Assembly (NCBI RefSeq): GCF_016808095.1
Contig: NC_068978.1
Span: 27,353,306-27,417,305, forward strand
Reading direction: 5' to 3'
DNA: 64,000 bases
Source of the DNA: Vigna angularis
Lineage: Eukaryota > Streptophyta > Magnoliopsida > Fabales > Fabaceae
Of this stretch, positions 1 through 11,867 are shown one piece after another. Positions within the stretch are counted from its first letter, which is position 1, and every line of letters begins with the position of its first letter. The notes beneath the pieces were generated by a model. The model ran no database searches. It was not told the origin of the DNA and was given only the letters and a program-made list of their open reading frames with translations. Position numbers and translations under genes: made by a program.

Positions 1-116
1 GCCTATTTTGGTAATAAAGAAGGCATATTTGCCTACTTTGGTGCAAAAGCCACGTATCTAACTGCAAATCACATTCAATCAAATACTGAATTTAATAACT
101 CGTTTATTTTATGCAG

Positions 117-697
117 GAAACAAAGAAAACTTGTGAAGATGGAACTGCATCACCATATGAGAAGACGATAGCGTTGTCAACTGATTCAGAATCAGTTAGT
201 TCATTGTTTCACTTATCAGTTACTTTTGAATGTAGTGAAATATTATATATATAACTTCCCATATTAATTGTTCTAAGAGAGATGACATATGAATTTGATC
301 ACTTGAATGTGTTTTTATTGTTTTTCTTTTGAATGAGATTTCCTTTTCAGAGAAACTTGCTGAGATCACTCAAGATTCAAGTTCTGGTTATAGTGTAAGA
401 AGGGAGCTTGAGCAACTTGTCTCTAAGAAGCATTTGGGGTCAGAGAACTTGGCTCTGTTAAGCAATTTCCTTGTGAAGCATCCTTCTCTTCGTTTAGCAG
501 ACGATGCCATGAGTGAGAGATACAAGGGCTTTGCCTACACTTGTCTGGCTGAGCTTTTGAAGTTTCTCCAAAGCCATAGTGTGTTTGATATGTTGGGGTC
601 AAGCCACCCTGAATTTGTTGAATTGTTAAAAGATCTGCGTAACTGTGGTTTCAATAAGGATTGGTTGGATGATGTTGAAAGACTCAAGCTACTTTGA
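117..697 (+). pseudogene. 3' end of an NLR paralogue (exons equivalent to 7 and 9)
   Basis: Positions 117-218 match exon 7 of the NLR gene at 31333-37898 almost base for base, with the same acceptor (atgcag) and the same 102-bp length. Positions 351-697 match its last exon, again after a ttttcag acceptor, and stay open for about 115 codons to TGA (695-697). The translated end is helical and leucine-rich (LAEITQ, LLSNFLVKHPSLRL, ELLKDLRNCGF) and looks like a C-terminal extension typical of this legume NLR class. The exon 8 equivalent is missing: sequence after cccat (about 260) jumps to the intron just before the last exon, so exon 7 cannot join exon 9 in phase. The gene continues off the left edge. 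I infer a tandem duplicate of the NLR locus; whether it is expressed or only a relic cannot be seen. Confidence 0.75.
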
Positions 698-1347
698 TTC
701 TGCATTCGGAGGATCTTAAGCATCAACTTCAGGAACATGATCAGGCTCAAAGTTTCCAAGTCAGAACTACTTTCAGCACAAACTTGGCTATCTCATATTA
801 TTCTTCCGTTTCTTATTAATTTATGTTAGTTGCGTTGAAACTTTGTTCTTAGCTTATACTTTCCCGAACCTATCATCTTTTCTCAAATAAAACCATCATC
901 ATTTGTTTTGTTTTATTTTTGTTAATACATTTGGTCTTCGGATACATGTTATGCAGTATAAATTTCTTCTATTTGTTTTATTATGATTTTGTTGTTTATT
1001 TTAACTTTTAGGTCATGGAAAATGCATATCATTACCATTGATAAAATTCAAGATTACTTACATTCTATATCTTTAAAGAAAATATAATTACAATATCAAT
1101 AAAACATAAAATAGCCAAACTTATATATTACACTATAAGAATGTTGGTATGATTTTTCTGTTAACTTCAAAAATTTATATAAACACAAACATCCAATTAA
1201 TTATTGAGCAGCTGTCAAAGAACAAAACTTTAGAGTACCTTAGAAAAGAGTGTTTATAAAAACGTCTTTTTAACTGTAAATATGGTTAAACACAATCATA
1301 CCAAGTAATGTAGTGAATTTTTTTTATCAATAAAGAATAATATATAC

Positions 1348-1359
<12 letters not shown>

Positions 1360-1406
<47 letters not shown>
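1360..1406. repeat. (TA)n microsatellite
   Basis: Uninterrupted TA dinucleotides follow a short (catа-like) cata repeat in the NLR paralogue flank. Confidence 0.95.
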
Positions 1407-1407
<1 letters not shown>

Positions 1408-1834
1408 CTTATTTAAATGTTTCTATTTCTTTTGTGGTGTAACTATACATAATGATAAAATTAATATATTCTGTTATAGAATTAGGTTTATTTGATATCA
1501 TTATCTTATTTGAGTTCTTTATCAAATTGATTTCAAACTTAAATCAGTCTTAATCAAATTTTTTATCTTACATGGATACATCAATATGGGAATTGTCCTC
1601 TCACGCAGGAAGCAATAAGAGAAGTTGGATTTTTTTAAAATAATTTCTTACTGAACAACATGCTGCTAATGCCTCTAAAAGAAACATCAAAGATTATGTG
1701 TTACGTGTTCATTTACTCTTGCTTCCAACCATGGACTTAAAGTTGCATAAACAAAGTGTAAGACAAACACCAATAATATGATCACACACTCTTCTCGGTC
1801 GATTCTACAACTCCAAAACACACTTCCTCCTGCA

Positions 1835-1837
<3 letters not shown>

Positions 1838-1897
<60 letters not shown>
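1838..1897. repeat. (TA)n microsatellite
   Basis: About 60 bp of pure TA. It creates a false minus-strand reading frame of alternating Tyr and Ile. Confidence 0.95.
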
Positions 1898-1899
<2 letters not shown>

Positions 1900-2204
1900 T
1901 TGAGTCCGAGTCAAAAATTACTTGGAGAAGATATTTCGATCTTAAAATTATTTCAAGCTTACACAGTTAAAATATTAAATGCAAATTCAATGCAATTACC
2001 TACTATTATTCATCAAATTTGTATTTATAAATTTTGAGATAAACTTATAATTATTACCAGCCTAATTATAACTCACTGACTATTAAACATACTTTATCTT
2101 TAATTAGTCCGTGCTATTGGTAATGTTGGTTTCTATTGACTTAGGTCATTCTTATGACCAATCGGTCATCCTATGTTGACCAACCAGCGAGTTTATATAG
2201 TACA

Positions 2205-2700
2205 TATAGGTATTTAAAATTAAGTGACATTTTGATAGTGAAAAAATAAAAAAGATAAAATTAGCATCAATGTTAATAATATGACAATTAAAAGTATAAT
2301 GAGATATTTCTTCATTGTTAGGAATTCAAATTATATTTTATATTAATAAATAAAAAGAAAAAGTTTTGTGGTATTATTTGAATCAAGATGCGTTATATCA
2401 TATTAACTACTATGATGACACTTCAAAGTTCAAATTTGAATTCAGATCCATTAGATTTTGGTCAATGGGTTTGTCAAAGACCTAGAATAAACTTTATTAG
2501 AAGATGAGATTCCAAAGAAAAATGTGGGCCAACAATAGAAAAATTATACTGAAGAAAGTATTCAAAAGTTGTAAAGAAAAGAAAGAGATGTTTTTCTTAG
2601 TTGGGAGCAATGCGTGTTGAAATAGATTAGTATGAGATTCTAGAGTGTTCAAAGGTTTAATCTAAAAAACAAAGAGATTGAAGTTAAGTGTTGAATTGTT
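2205..2700. repeat. Dispersed low-copy repeat, copy A
   Basis: This stretch aligns with 19265-19730 in the same orientation. Shared blocks include gataaaatta, aatgttaataatatg, gagatgtttttctt-like sequence, and gattagtatgagattctaga followed by gtgttcaaaggttt. Similarity is strongest in the last 150 bp. I see no terminal repeats, so it may be a segmental duplication or an old transposon of unknown type. Confidence 0.6.
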
Positions 2701-3059
2701 AAGGACTTTTTATGTTAAGGAAACTATTGATGATAGACTTTTCGTAGTGTATTTGTAAACTATGAAGATTTTCGAAATATAATATCTCACTCTAGATAGA
2801 GAAAAACAGATACGGAAACATACTATGCCTATGAGAATTTTAATAGTCATGCTCATTTTAGTATAAATCTTCCTCAACTAGAAAATTAATCTAATAATTA
2901 ATAAGTGGTATTTTAGTTTTGTTTGATAAAAAGGTTTTAATACGAAGAAACAAAAATATTGGTGGAACTAGTTGAGAAAAGTTGTACTCACAATAATTAA
3001 AAATTAATTGTGATTTAATAAAGAAAAAGTAATTCCAACTTTGTCAATAAAAATAATCC

Positions 3060-3220
3060 TTTAATACCTGTTACTGAACCGGTATAAGATTTTTAAATTT
3101 TATATCAGTTTTGGATCTGATATAAAAATTGAATTTCTTCTATATCTCTTGTTTTCATATCTCTGCTTACAGATATAAGAAGTCATTTTTAATCGATGTA
3201 AAAATATTTTTATAGTGTAA
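3060..3220 (-). mobile_element. Possible CACTA-type terminus, truncated
   Basis: Read on the minus strand from 3220 the sequence begins cactataaaaatattttta followed by short motifs (atataaga, atctgatata) that resemble subterminal repeats of CACTA elements. The partner end is not visible, so the assignment is tentative. Confidence 0.3.
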
Positions 3221-3813
3221 TGAAGAAACAATACCAAAGTTCGTTTGACAATGTCTATACAAAGTGGGGGAAAATTAAAAACAAGGTACACATTTAAATT
3301 ATTATCCATCTTTTACATAACATTAAGAAAACACCATCAGATAGGCAGGAAAGGTTGACACATGATAGTTACAGGAGAGATTTATTATTAATTACTATAA
3401 ACAAATTGGTACAGATAAAGCAAACAGTAAGAATAGTTAGATATGCATCAAATTTAATTGCCCTACGTAAGAATACGATGCTATTGTGCTAACTACCGAA
3501 TCTATCAGCTTTAAAGCTTGACTTTGGTTAGTTACTTGACCTCTAAGAGAGAAGCTCTCAGTTTTTGTGAGCATTTGAAGAAAATACATTTTCTTCCATG
3601 TATTATGAATGGTAGATTCTTTAATTCATCTAGCAATCCTAGATGAAATCAGCAATCCAGCAAAACAAAGGCAAATTTCTTTTTGTTCTATTTTTGGTTC
3701 TTTTCTAGATTTTTGTTAGAGACATGTAAAGGCCAGTTACCTCATCCCATTTATAGAAAGAAAAGTAACCTATCAGGTTTTACATCGGATTGCAGCATTT
3801 AGTAAAAGAAAAA

Positions 3814-3932
3814 TGTTCTTTTAACAATTTTTTTTATAACAACTTATGTGATAGTTTATGATTGGTTCGTTTCAAATATACGGACCAATAAAAAATTGAT
3901 ACGTAATTTATTGTCAAAAAGTTGTTAAAATA
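3814..3932. mobile_element. Possible small MITE with imperfect inverted ends
   Basis: The left end reads ttcttttaacaatttttt and the right end, reverse-complemented, reads atattttaacaactttttga, giving imperfect inverted repeats around about 80 bp. No clear target duplication was found. Confidence 0.35.
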
Positions 3933-3944
3933 TCGGGATCCGAT

Positions 3945-4552
3945 CACATTAGGAATATCTTTACCTTGTTCTAGTGCTGCTAGTTAAGAACAAGCTGCTA
4001 AAACACTGGTACAAATAATAGCATTTAGCTCAACATAAGATTTTCTCATTTCTCTAAACAGGGAAAGGGCTTCCAAAAGTTTCCCTTTAGCAACATATCC
4101 AGAAATCATGACATTCCCATAAACTACCTTAGACTTTGGTATCGATTTAAAGATGTTTTTAGCTGACCTACCATTCCACATTTGAAGTATAGATCCATCG
4201 GTGAACTACTAATGAAAACAACAGGTTGTATTCTGTTTTGTATTATATATCCATGTACAAACTTTCCTTCCAGTAGTCGAGCAAATCGTTAACAAACCAT
4301 TATTAAACTACATAAAGTAGTCAAAGTTGGCTTGACTCCTTCGTTGTACATCCTTTTTAAATGGTGATTGCATGATATGTTGTCACCTCTCAAACCATAT
4401 CCACTAATCAAGGAATTCCAAACAACAACAGTTGTTCTAGGCATCTCCTCGAAAACCTCCAGAGCCTTTTCTTGGTGACCGCTTCTTCCATACATCTCAG
4501 AGCTAATGAAACTTTTCTGGAAAGACCCGTTATTAATTGATGAACTCCTCAT
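3945..4552 (-). pseudogene. Pentatricopeptide repeat (PPR) protein fragment, broken
   Basis: On the minus strand the frames carry typical plant PPR repeat signatures: MYGRSGHQEKALEVFEEMP, VVVWNSLISGYG, EGKFVHGYIIQN, DLYFKCG, VMISGYVAKGKLLEALSLF and TSVLAACS. They follow one another in the order expected within one PLS-type PPR protein. PPR proteins bind organellar RNA and act in editing, splicing or stability in mitochondria or plastids. Here the frame shifts after YFKCG (about 4190) and a TAA follows AACS (3984), with the similarity continuing past it (LAALEQGK). Only about 200 residues of a protein usually over 500 residues long remain, with no N-terminus and no DYW end. It is a degenerate fragment, not a functional gene. 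Confidence 0.8.
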
Positions 4553-4559
4553 TTCATAT

Positions 4560-6011
4560 TTGGGACGCTAAGGCTTGTTCGTAGCAAATTGTTTGAACTA
4601 GTAGCGAAATTGAAAATAACTGAAAAAGATGAAGAATGTCAAATTGATGGAAATGCAGAAATGGAAGATATTTAGAGGAGTCTCCTCCAAGATAAGTGAT
4701 AAAGATTCGCCCTTTTGAGTGGTGGAATTTGTTAATTTTCTCGCAAGTATACCAAATCGTTTTAAGTAATAAACCGGTAAGACCGGATATCGTTTCCCAA
4801 AAGACTCGTGTAACACTTTAAAAACGTATAATAAGTTAACTAACTTAGACTAAGAATAACATCATTTTAATATGATTCAAGTGTAATAAAATTTAAATTC
4901 ATAAATATGGAGGCTAAAAGATTGAAAGTGGTTAATGGATAATGAGACAATATGGATTAGAGATGTTGGAGAATGATTGTAATTACTACGCTATCATGCA
5001 ATTGCAAATTACTACTTCTTCAATTAATTGCTTTTGTCAACCTTCCTACAATACTCAGACCCAATCCCTTGGTAGAAAGAGCCTAGATTCACTTTTGCAG
5101 TCCCAATCCCTTGGTAACCTAGAAAGTTCATCTGCATTACAATTAGAGATTATAGACAACTATAGAATCAAGCTCTATCCCTAGACACAATCTCCTATAG
5201 GTGTTAATTCCAGTTCAAGATCCACAAAATATTTCCCAATATCAAGCAAATCTAAGATTCATGTTATGGTTGATCAAGTCACAACAAGCTTTAAGAAAAG
5301 GAAATTAAACACTCACAATCAAATGAAAAAAGCTTAAATTCATTAAAACTCAAGTGCATTTACATGAAAGTTTCGTAACTACATCATTCCCCAACAAATT
5401 GAAATTAGTTCTCCATAGTCATGGAGAACTTGAGCTTACAATGGAGAAAAATGGAAGAATGGGGATCCAAGGAGGAAGAATGGAGAGTTCCCACTGCCCA
5501 AAACCAGCTCCCTTAGGTCCGAAAATGGTGTTCCAAGCTTCAGCCGCCAAGAAGATCCCCACCTTCAGGTTCAGAATGCTTTAAAAAGAACTAGGGTTCC
5601 AGGTCAGCAGAGGTCGCGCCCAGCGCCCCTCTGTCGCGCCCGGGCGCGAGACTCTCTGGAAAGTCACGCCCGGGCGCCCCATTTCTCACGCCCGGGCGTG
5701 AAACTCTCTGGACTTGGACGAAGCGTCCCATGCGCGTCCTCTTCGGGACGAGCGTCCACTTCTCCTGGGCGAGCGTCCAGTCGCTGGCCGAGCGTCTTCT
5801 TTTCTTCCTCTGGACGAGCGTCTTCTTAACTCTCTCTGGACGAGCATCCTCTTATTAGCTCGCTGGACGAGCGTCCTCTCGTATGTCCACAGGACGAGCG
5901 TCCTCTCTACTAGCTGGACGAACATCCACTTCTGCTAGCTGGACGAACGTCCACTTCTGCTAGCTGGACGAACGTCCACTTCTGCTAGCTGGACGAACGT
6001 CCAATTCTATC
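4560..6011 (-). mobile_element. Diverged LTR related to the TGATAATGC-end family (reverse orientation)
   Basis: Landmarks shared in order with the intact copy at 6710-8562 are the caaatcgttttaagtaataa block, aataaaccggtaagaccgg, the caatcccttggtagaaagag block, the ctccatagtcatggagaac block, GC-rich cacgcccgggcg palindromes (5593-5705) and a GGACGARCGTCC array (5716-6002). The sequence is clearly older and more diverged. The right side stops abruptly in the array where copia gag begins. No terminal TG or target duplication remains at the left. Confidence 0.7.
5716..6002. repeat. GGACGARCGTCC word array A
   Basis: Roughly a dozen copies of the near-palindrome GGACGAGCGTCC or GGACGAACGTCC, spaced about 20-25 bp. 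The last four units (5939-6002) form a clean tandem repeat with spacer acttctgctagct. Each word can fold into a 5-bp stem with a 2-nt loop. Confidence 0.9.
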
Positions 6012-6345
6012 TTCGCTATGATATGTTTGATCCTTTATTATGTATGTCGTGGTCACATTCTGAATGATATGTTTGATCCTTTATTTGACATATATCAATA
6101 TGTTGATTCTGTAAATACATTTCTGAAGTTGCATGAAGCGAGAAATTCCTGGTTAGTAATTTTAATAATTACAAAATGATTGATGCTAGACCAATACTGG
6201 AACAATTTTATGAAATCCAAAGAATCATAGGAAGTTTCAAGAAAAATAATATTGCAATGGATACATTCCATGTTTCTTCTATAATTGACAAATTAGCACC
6301 AAATTGGAAAGATGTTAGAAATTCAACAATTATGCATGCTCTCTT
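6012..6345 (+). pseudogene. Copia gag fragment (UBN2-like)
   Basis: The frame contains FLVSNFNNYKMIDARPILEQ, then EIQRIIGSFKKNNIAMD and SSIIDKLAPNWKDVR, the usual central part of copia Gag (the UBN2/retrotran_gag_2 type), which packages element RNA. The N-terminal part and zinc knuckle are absent. A local duplication of atgatatgtttgatccttta is visible at 6019 and 6064. The frame then runs into an unrelated pol segment at about 6345. Confidence 0.75.
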
Positions 6346-7703
6346 GTTTCAACCCTTATGGACCCTAGTTGCAAGATATTACCTAATGATGGTAAAGTAG
6401 TTTCAGAACTGGAATATGCAAGGGTAATATGATGTTTAATGTATTCAATGACAAGTACAAGGCCATATATTACTTTTGCGGTAAGCAAATTGAGTAGATA
6501 TACTAGTAACCCTAGTCTATCACATTGGCAAGCAATACATCGAGTACTTAAGTATTTAAAGAAAACTATTAATTATGGATTAACATATAGTGGTTATCCT
6601 TCAGTTTTTGAAGGATATTTTGATGCAAGTTGGATTATAAATGCCGAAGCTCACTCTTCAACTAATGGTTGGATTTTCCTCCTTGGGGAGGTGCAATTTC
6701 TTGGTCGTCTGATGAGGCCCAATTTAACTTGTTAGTCGTTGCTAGGACTCGGGTTCAATCCCCCAATCCTTGGCAACGGCACTAAAAACTTGTTAGCTCA
6801 AAAAATACTTGTTGGGCTCGATTTCGGCAAGTGCACCGAATCGTTCAAGTAATAAACCGGTAAGACCAGGTATCGTTTTCCCAAGAGACTCGTAATACTA
6901 GAGAATTGTGCGATTAACAACTCATATAGACTCAATAACATAACATCAATATACAGAACAAGTGCAGGAATGTAAATTGATACATAATTACAAGGTTGGA
7001 CTTTGGTATTGAAGGCACTTGGAAATGGAAAAGACTAGAAAAGGTATGAAATGACATTGCTAAGGCTAGTTTTCACCAATGCACTCTTGTGTATAACCAA
7101 TTTTCTCTCCTCTCTATCAATTTACTAAAGTCAATCCACTAAAACACTCTAGCCCTAATTCCTTAGGTGAAAGAGCCTAGGTTTTCCTTATCAAACCCCA
7201 ATTCCTTGGCAATCTAACAAGCAAAACCCGCATTAAAGAGCTGGGATCTAAGACAACATGTGAATCATCTTCCATTCCTAGAATCAATGACCCACAAGGA
7301 CTCCTATTTCAGTTCCGGGTTTCATCTTACGTTCCCATAATCCATAAAACCCCAAAATCAAGTCATGAACGTTCCCATTACATGAAAGCTTTAAGATTGG
7401 AAACAAGAATACTAGCAATTGATAGAAAAGGCATATATATAATCAAATCATTCAACAATTACACAAGAATTCCAAGGCTACAACTAATCCCAACAAAGAT
7501 GGGTTTGGTTCTCCATTTCCATGGAGAACCCTAAGCTTACAAACATGGAAGATGGAAGAAGAAGGAGACCCAAAGGAAGAGGAGGAGATGTTCCCACAAG
7601 CTCCTCACGCCCTCCATGAGCTCCAGCCGTGAAATCGCGCCTCCAAATGACCAAAGACCCTTTCCCCTTCGCGTTTTAGGGTTAAATAGACACATCAGCA
7701 AAA

Positions 7704-7873
7704 GTCGCGCTCGGGCGCCCTCTGTTAGTCGCGCCCGGGCGCGAGACTCTCTGGAAAGTCACGCCCGGGCGCCCCATTTTCGCGCCCGGGCGCGAGACTC
7801 TCTGGAAAATTGAAAATTGGCGAAAAGTCGCGCCCGGGCGCCCCTCTGTTTTCGCGCCCGAGCGCGAGCCTCT
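7704..7873. repeat. Cluster of GC-rich perfect palindromes
   Basis: TCGCGCCCGGGCGCGA, a perfect 16-bp palindrome, occurs at 7729-7744 and 7780-7795. Close variants (acgcccgggcgcc, tcgcgcccgggcgccc, tcgcgcccgagcgcgag) fill the interval, several followed by gactctctgg. The block is strikingly GC-rich in an AT-rich region. Confidence 0.9.
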
Positions 7874-7880
7874 CGCATTT

Positions 7881-8316
7881 GGACGAACGTCCTTCAATCT
7901 GCATGGACGAGCGTCCTCTTCTGCATGGACGAGCGTCCCTCGTGTCTGGACGAACGAGCGTCCTTTCTGCAACTTGGACGAGCGTCCTCTGCCTGGCTGG
8001 ACGAGCGTCCACTTCTGCCTGACTAGACGAGCGCCTGCTTCTTGGATGAGCGCCCGCTGCCTCTGGACGAACGTCCTCCTCTCTTGGACGAGCGCCCGCT
8101 TATGGGACGAGCGTCCTCCTACCTGGACGAACGTCCAATGTCCTGGGACGAGCGTCCTCCTTCCTTGGACGAGCGTCCGCTTGACTGGACGAGTGTCCTC
8201 AATCTGGGACGAACGTCCTCCAGCTCCTGGACGAGCGTCCGCTCGTGCTTCCACTCTGGACGAGCGTCCGCTCTTCTACCTTCTGGGCGAGCGTCCGCTC
8301 TCCTGGGACGAGCGTT
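7881..8316. repeat. GGACGARCGTCC word array B
   Basis: I count 20 copies of the 12-bp word, most exact GGACGAGCGTCC or GGACGAACGTCC, spaced about 20-25 bp with variable spacers. The word is a stem GGACG/CGTCC around two bases. All six frames are fairly open and give spurious proteins rich in DERP, WTSV or RASS. Confidence 0.92.
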
Positions 8317-9369
8317 CTTGCACTGATGATGGCATTTCTTCGTGCTAATTTCTTGGTCCAGTTCTATAGTTTGTTGGAGAGTCTTCCAAGCTAATTTTTA
8401 GCTACAAAACAAGGGATTATTGATGAAAATACATCAAGGTAGCCAAAAACACAAATTTAGAAAACAAGACAAAACAAGAGGATTAAGCAAGTTATAAGTT
8501 ACAAAGGGGTTGATTTTGATACTAAAATGATGCTTAAAATATGGTAAAATTTAGCATTATCATCGTCCAAGAAACAAACTTGTATTACAGATTCCACTAT
8601 GGCTTCAAAGTTTATAGCTCTAGCCTCGGCAGGAAAGGAAGCCGAATGGTTGAGGAATCACATGTTTGAAATACTATTGTTACCAAAACCAATATCATCA
8701 ACAACAATACATTGTGACAATGCTGCAACATTGGCAAATGCTTATAGTCAAGTATACAATGACAAATCAAGACATATTGGTGTGAGACATAGTTATGTCC
8801 AAGGACTCATCAAAGATGGTATTATTACAGTAGATTTCGTACGAACAAAGTTTAATTTGGCTAATGATTTACTAAGCCATTGGCTAAAGATTCAATTTCC
8901 AGAATGACAATTGAAATAGGAATGGAGCCCACATTAATCATAAGTAAGGGAATCTTAACTTAACGCCTAATATGACATTGAGTCTTAAGTTCAATAAGAT
9001 TAAATATCTTATTTGATGATTGAAAGCATAAATAATTATTTCAAGAGTGCTTTAGATCTGTGATGCTTAGGAGGTTGACTAATTCTTAATTGATTTCTTG
9101 AATTTATGTTTTGTCACAAAAACATGTTTACCTAAGTAATCAACCTATGTAAGTGCGAAGTTTGGCCGCTTTAAGAGGTCAAGGGGGCATGACTTTGTTG
9201 CAGTTATGAATAGATATGGACGCATGACACTACAAGAAAAGTTGTTATTACCGACGGTACATTACCGAAGGCTTAAAGGCCTTCGGTAAGTGGTTAATTA
9301 CCGAAGGCCTATGCCCCTCGGTAAGTGGTTCATGTATATGAAATAACATTTGGGTTTTCCCTCCTGTAA

Positions 9370-9741
9370 TTGCATTTCGCGAAAACACTTCTTCCCCAAA
9401 ACAGCAGAGCTCTCATTGCTAATCTCACTCTGTACTACCCCTACCCTAACCCCAATCGTGACCGGCGTTGTTCCCTAATCCACCATTGCATACCGCCGTT
9501 CCCCAATCTTCAGTGTACGGTTTCTTTTCAAACCCTTATTCTCCAATCCTCCATTATCGTTGCTCTTCAGTCGCGGTCCTCCATGGTAGTCGCATTGCGG
9601 GCTCGTGAGCAATCTGGTGGTTCAGGTGAGCTATTGTGGCGAGAGTATTGGAGGTGGTTGCCTGACGACGGGGCTATCGCCATTATCGCGAGACCAAGCG
9701 GCTGTCGGTGTGTGACGAGGGCATCCATTATCGTTGCGTGA
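9370..9741 (+). other. GC-richer reading frame inside the CACTA element, unrecognised
   Basis: A 123-codon frame of low complexity (SLIHHCIPPFPNL, SSIIVAL, SSMVVALRAREQ) with several ccattatcgttgc-like repeats. Composition and position just inside the terminus suggest a captured 5' leader or first exon of a host gene, but I do not recognise a family. It may be non-coding. Confidence 0.3.
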
Positions 9742-11867
9742 CTCCGCGCCTGCTGCTACGTGAGGAGGTGTTCCATTATCTCTAGGGAGGCTATTGGAGG
9801 GGGCTGCCGTGGAGGTAAGTTGTAAATTGTGATTGTTGCAACGATGTTAAATGATAATTTTATCATCTTTCTGGTTTTATTAGTTGGTTATTATGTGTTT
9901 TCATACCGTCTCTGTAATCCAATGTGTGTTTGATTGTGTTGAGTTGAAGTTGATGATATAGTTATAGACAAGTTAAATACTATGGTAGATTTCCAGTAGC
10001 TTTGCTTTGGAACCCTCCATCAGATCCCTTTGATTTGGTTATTGGAAAATGTATGTTTAAGGGAAACTTTATTGCTAGCTTTTCCAATCCTGTGATGTAC
10101 AATTTAGGAATCACCAAAATTGAAACCATGATTTCCAACTCTCTGGCTCATAATTTGAGTACTGCAAACTCAAATGACTTTTTTTGTTGTTGATGCTGGG
10201 AACTTGAATAGCTTCAGATGGAGTGCAAGAATAACACTTGTGCTCACAACTTGGTGGAATTGAAATAAACACATTAGTACTAGGAAGTTTGAAATAAACA
10301 CATTAGTCCTCACTAGGTGCTCTAAGAGTAGCCTGTTTTCCACTCCCTTTCACCCTTAAGCCAAGCCAAGCTCAATAAAATCAGTGTCCTGTCTGTTGTT
10401 TAATGAATTCAGATTAGGCAAAATGGAATTTTCAGCACTTGAAATATAATGCAGAATTGTCTTTAGGCCAAAGCTATTTTGACTTCATGTGCATCCACTC
10501 AAATCCATTTGTCTTAACTATTTCTGCAGATAGATCTAGATTTAGGACATTCATAATCACTTGTTTGATCAATCCAGCTTTGCTTCCAGTATTTTCCAAA
10601 CTGCTGCAGTTTTCATTAATTTTCAACATAATTTGGCAACTTTTAAGAGTGATATTGAGACTCTGTGTGCTTCTGTGGTGTTTGAATGTTTGTGCACATA
10701 CAATTGACCATTTCAAACTTGTTCTTACTGTTCAATTGGTCAATTTTCAGTCCATATGCAAAATCATCATTCCAAGCATCACATTTTGTTGAAATTGGAA
10801 GTGAACTACTCAATTTCTGCTGCTGCATATATCCTTGTTGTTTGACAGTTTAAACACCTTCAAATAATGCATACAAAGTTGCTCCAATCATCAAATTAGG
10901 TGTCTAACCATAGCTGTGAAAAATTGCCTCTCAAGTCATCCATAGCAGTAGGTTTATCTGTAGTTAGATGTAGTGTTTTTAGGCATTGTTTGAGTCTTTA
11001 ATTGAGCTATCCAGCTTTGAATGCACTGCTTTCTCAAATCTGCAATAGTTTTAGTTCATTTTTTTGCACTTTTACCAACTGCAACCGTGTTTTGGTGACT
11101 CTGCCTATTTCAGACCAGTTTAAACATTTGTGCAAGTGTTTTAGACCATTTGAAACTTGTTTCAACTGTTTCCTTGGTCCATTTTCATTAAATCTGCCAA
11201 ATCATAGTTTGACTTCCCATTTTTGCTTGAAATTTGGAACTCAACAAGTGATAGTGTGATTCAGTAGATTTTGGCACAATTTGGTTGTTTCTATACATAT
11301 ATTTGGTGCATCAAAGTTCATCTTAACTGTTCCTTTGGTCAATTTTGCACCATTTCACCAAATTACATCTTACTACTTAGGGTTCAATATAGTAAGTGGT
11401 CTTATCCTATTTTACTGTGGCAGTTTTCATTACTGTTTCACAGTTTGAATCCCTTCAATTTAAGCATATAAAGTTGCTTGAAGTGGTTTCAAACAATTTT
11501 GAATGATTCTACAAGTGAAAACAAATCATAAACTCAACCAAATACACCCCTGCAATCCAGTTTTGAAAAGTCCAAAACCAGAAAAACCCAAAAAAACCAG
11601 AAAAACCCAATTTTATGTGCAGGTTTATGTTTCCAAATGTAAGGATATGACTAAAACATTGTAAAAAATCCATAAAAAGCAAAACAATAACCTAAAACTC
11701 AAAGTTTGAGTATTTAGTACCTAAAAAGTGTACTTATAAGGTGACAAATTGTCATTTCACCTAATGTAGACTCATTCTAAGGTATGTGAACATCCTAACA
11801 TGTCTAAACTAGTGGAATGAACCTAGGAAACTTGTCAAAAGCAAAGAATTACCTAGCCAGCAAAGGT

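Larger units (their letters stand above)
698..2204. other. 3' flank of the NLR paralogue, then AT-rich sequence without a gene
   Basis: Up to about 1140 the sequence still resembles the flank after the main NLR gene (38000-38345), including the ctcaaataaaaccatcat block and catatcattaccattga, so the duplication extends past the gene. Beyond that I see only AT-rich sequence and two TA microsatellites. Confidence 0.6.
2701..3944. other. AT-rich sequence, no gene recognised
   Basis: No convincing coding region. Two possible small transposon pieces lie here and are listed separately (near 3060-3220 and 3814-3932). Confidence 0.5.
6710..8562 (-). mobile_element. LTR-type element (solo LTR or short non-autonomous element)
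   Basis: Terminal sequences are TGATGAGGCCC on the left and GCATTATCA on the right, i.e. TG...CA ends in an extended inverted repeat. The flanks carry a perfect 5-bp target duplication TCGTC (6705-6709 and 8563-8567). It is inserted in copia RNase H in reverse orientation. It holds GC palindromes (7704-7873), a GGACG word array (7881-8316) and, near its own 3' end, a sequence resembling the gypsy primer-site region (agtgccgttgccaaggatt on the minus strand). No coding capacity. A second copy lies at 46049-47960. Confidence 0.9.
6359..8907 (+). pseudogene. Copia RT end and RNase H, split by an LTR-type insertion
   Basis: Positions 6359-6709 encode VVSELEYARV, MYSMTSTRPYITFAVSKLSR and HWQAIHRVLKYLKKT, the usual stretch after the copia reverse transcriptase, then the start of RNase H (EGYFDASW, STNGWIFLLG). 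The same frame resumes after the insert at 8568 with SKKQTCI, MASKFIALASAGKEAEWLRN, IHCDNAATLANAYS and RHIGVRHSYVQ, ending at 8907. Removing 6710-8562 and one TCGTC copy rejoins the conserved ISWSSKKQT motif. At least one stop (about 6430) and the missing RT core mean it cannot be functional. Confidence 0.85.

Noticed and set aside
1687..1914. Minus-strand frame with a long Tyr-Ile repeat
   Set aside because: Translation of a TA microsatellite.
6751..6763. gggttcaatcccc, resembling a tRNA T-arm
   Set aside because: No acceptor, D-arm or anticodon arm around it; it belongs to the hairpin region of the LTR-type element and recurs at 47910.
7616..8348. Several overlapping frames rich in DERP, WTSV and RASS on both strands (also at 5686-5938 and 46342-46882)
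   Set aside because: They are produced by translating the GGACGARCGTCC word array in each frame; no family similarity, no promoter, and the same text appears wherever the array occurs.
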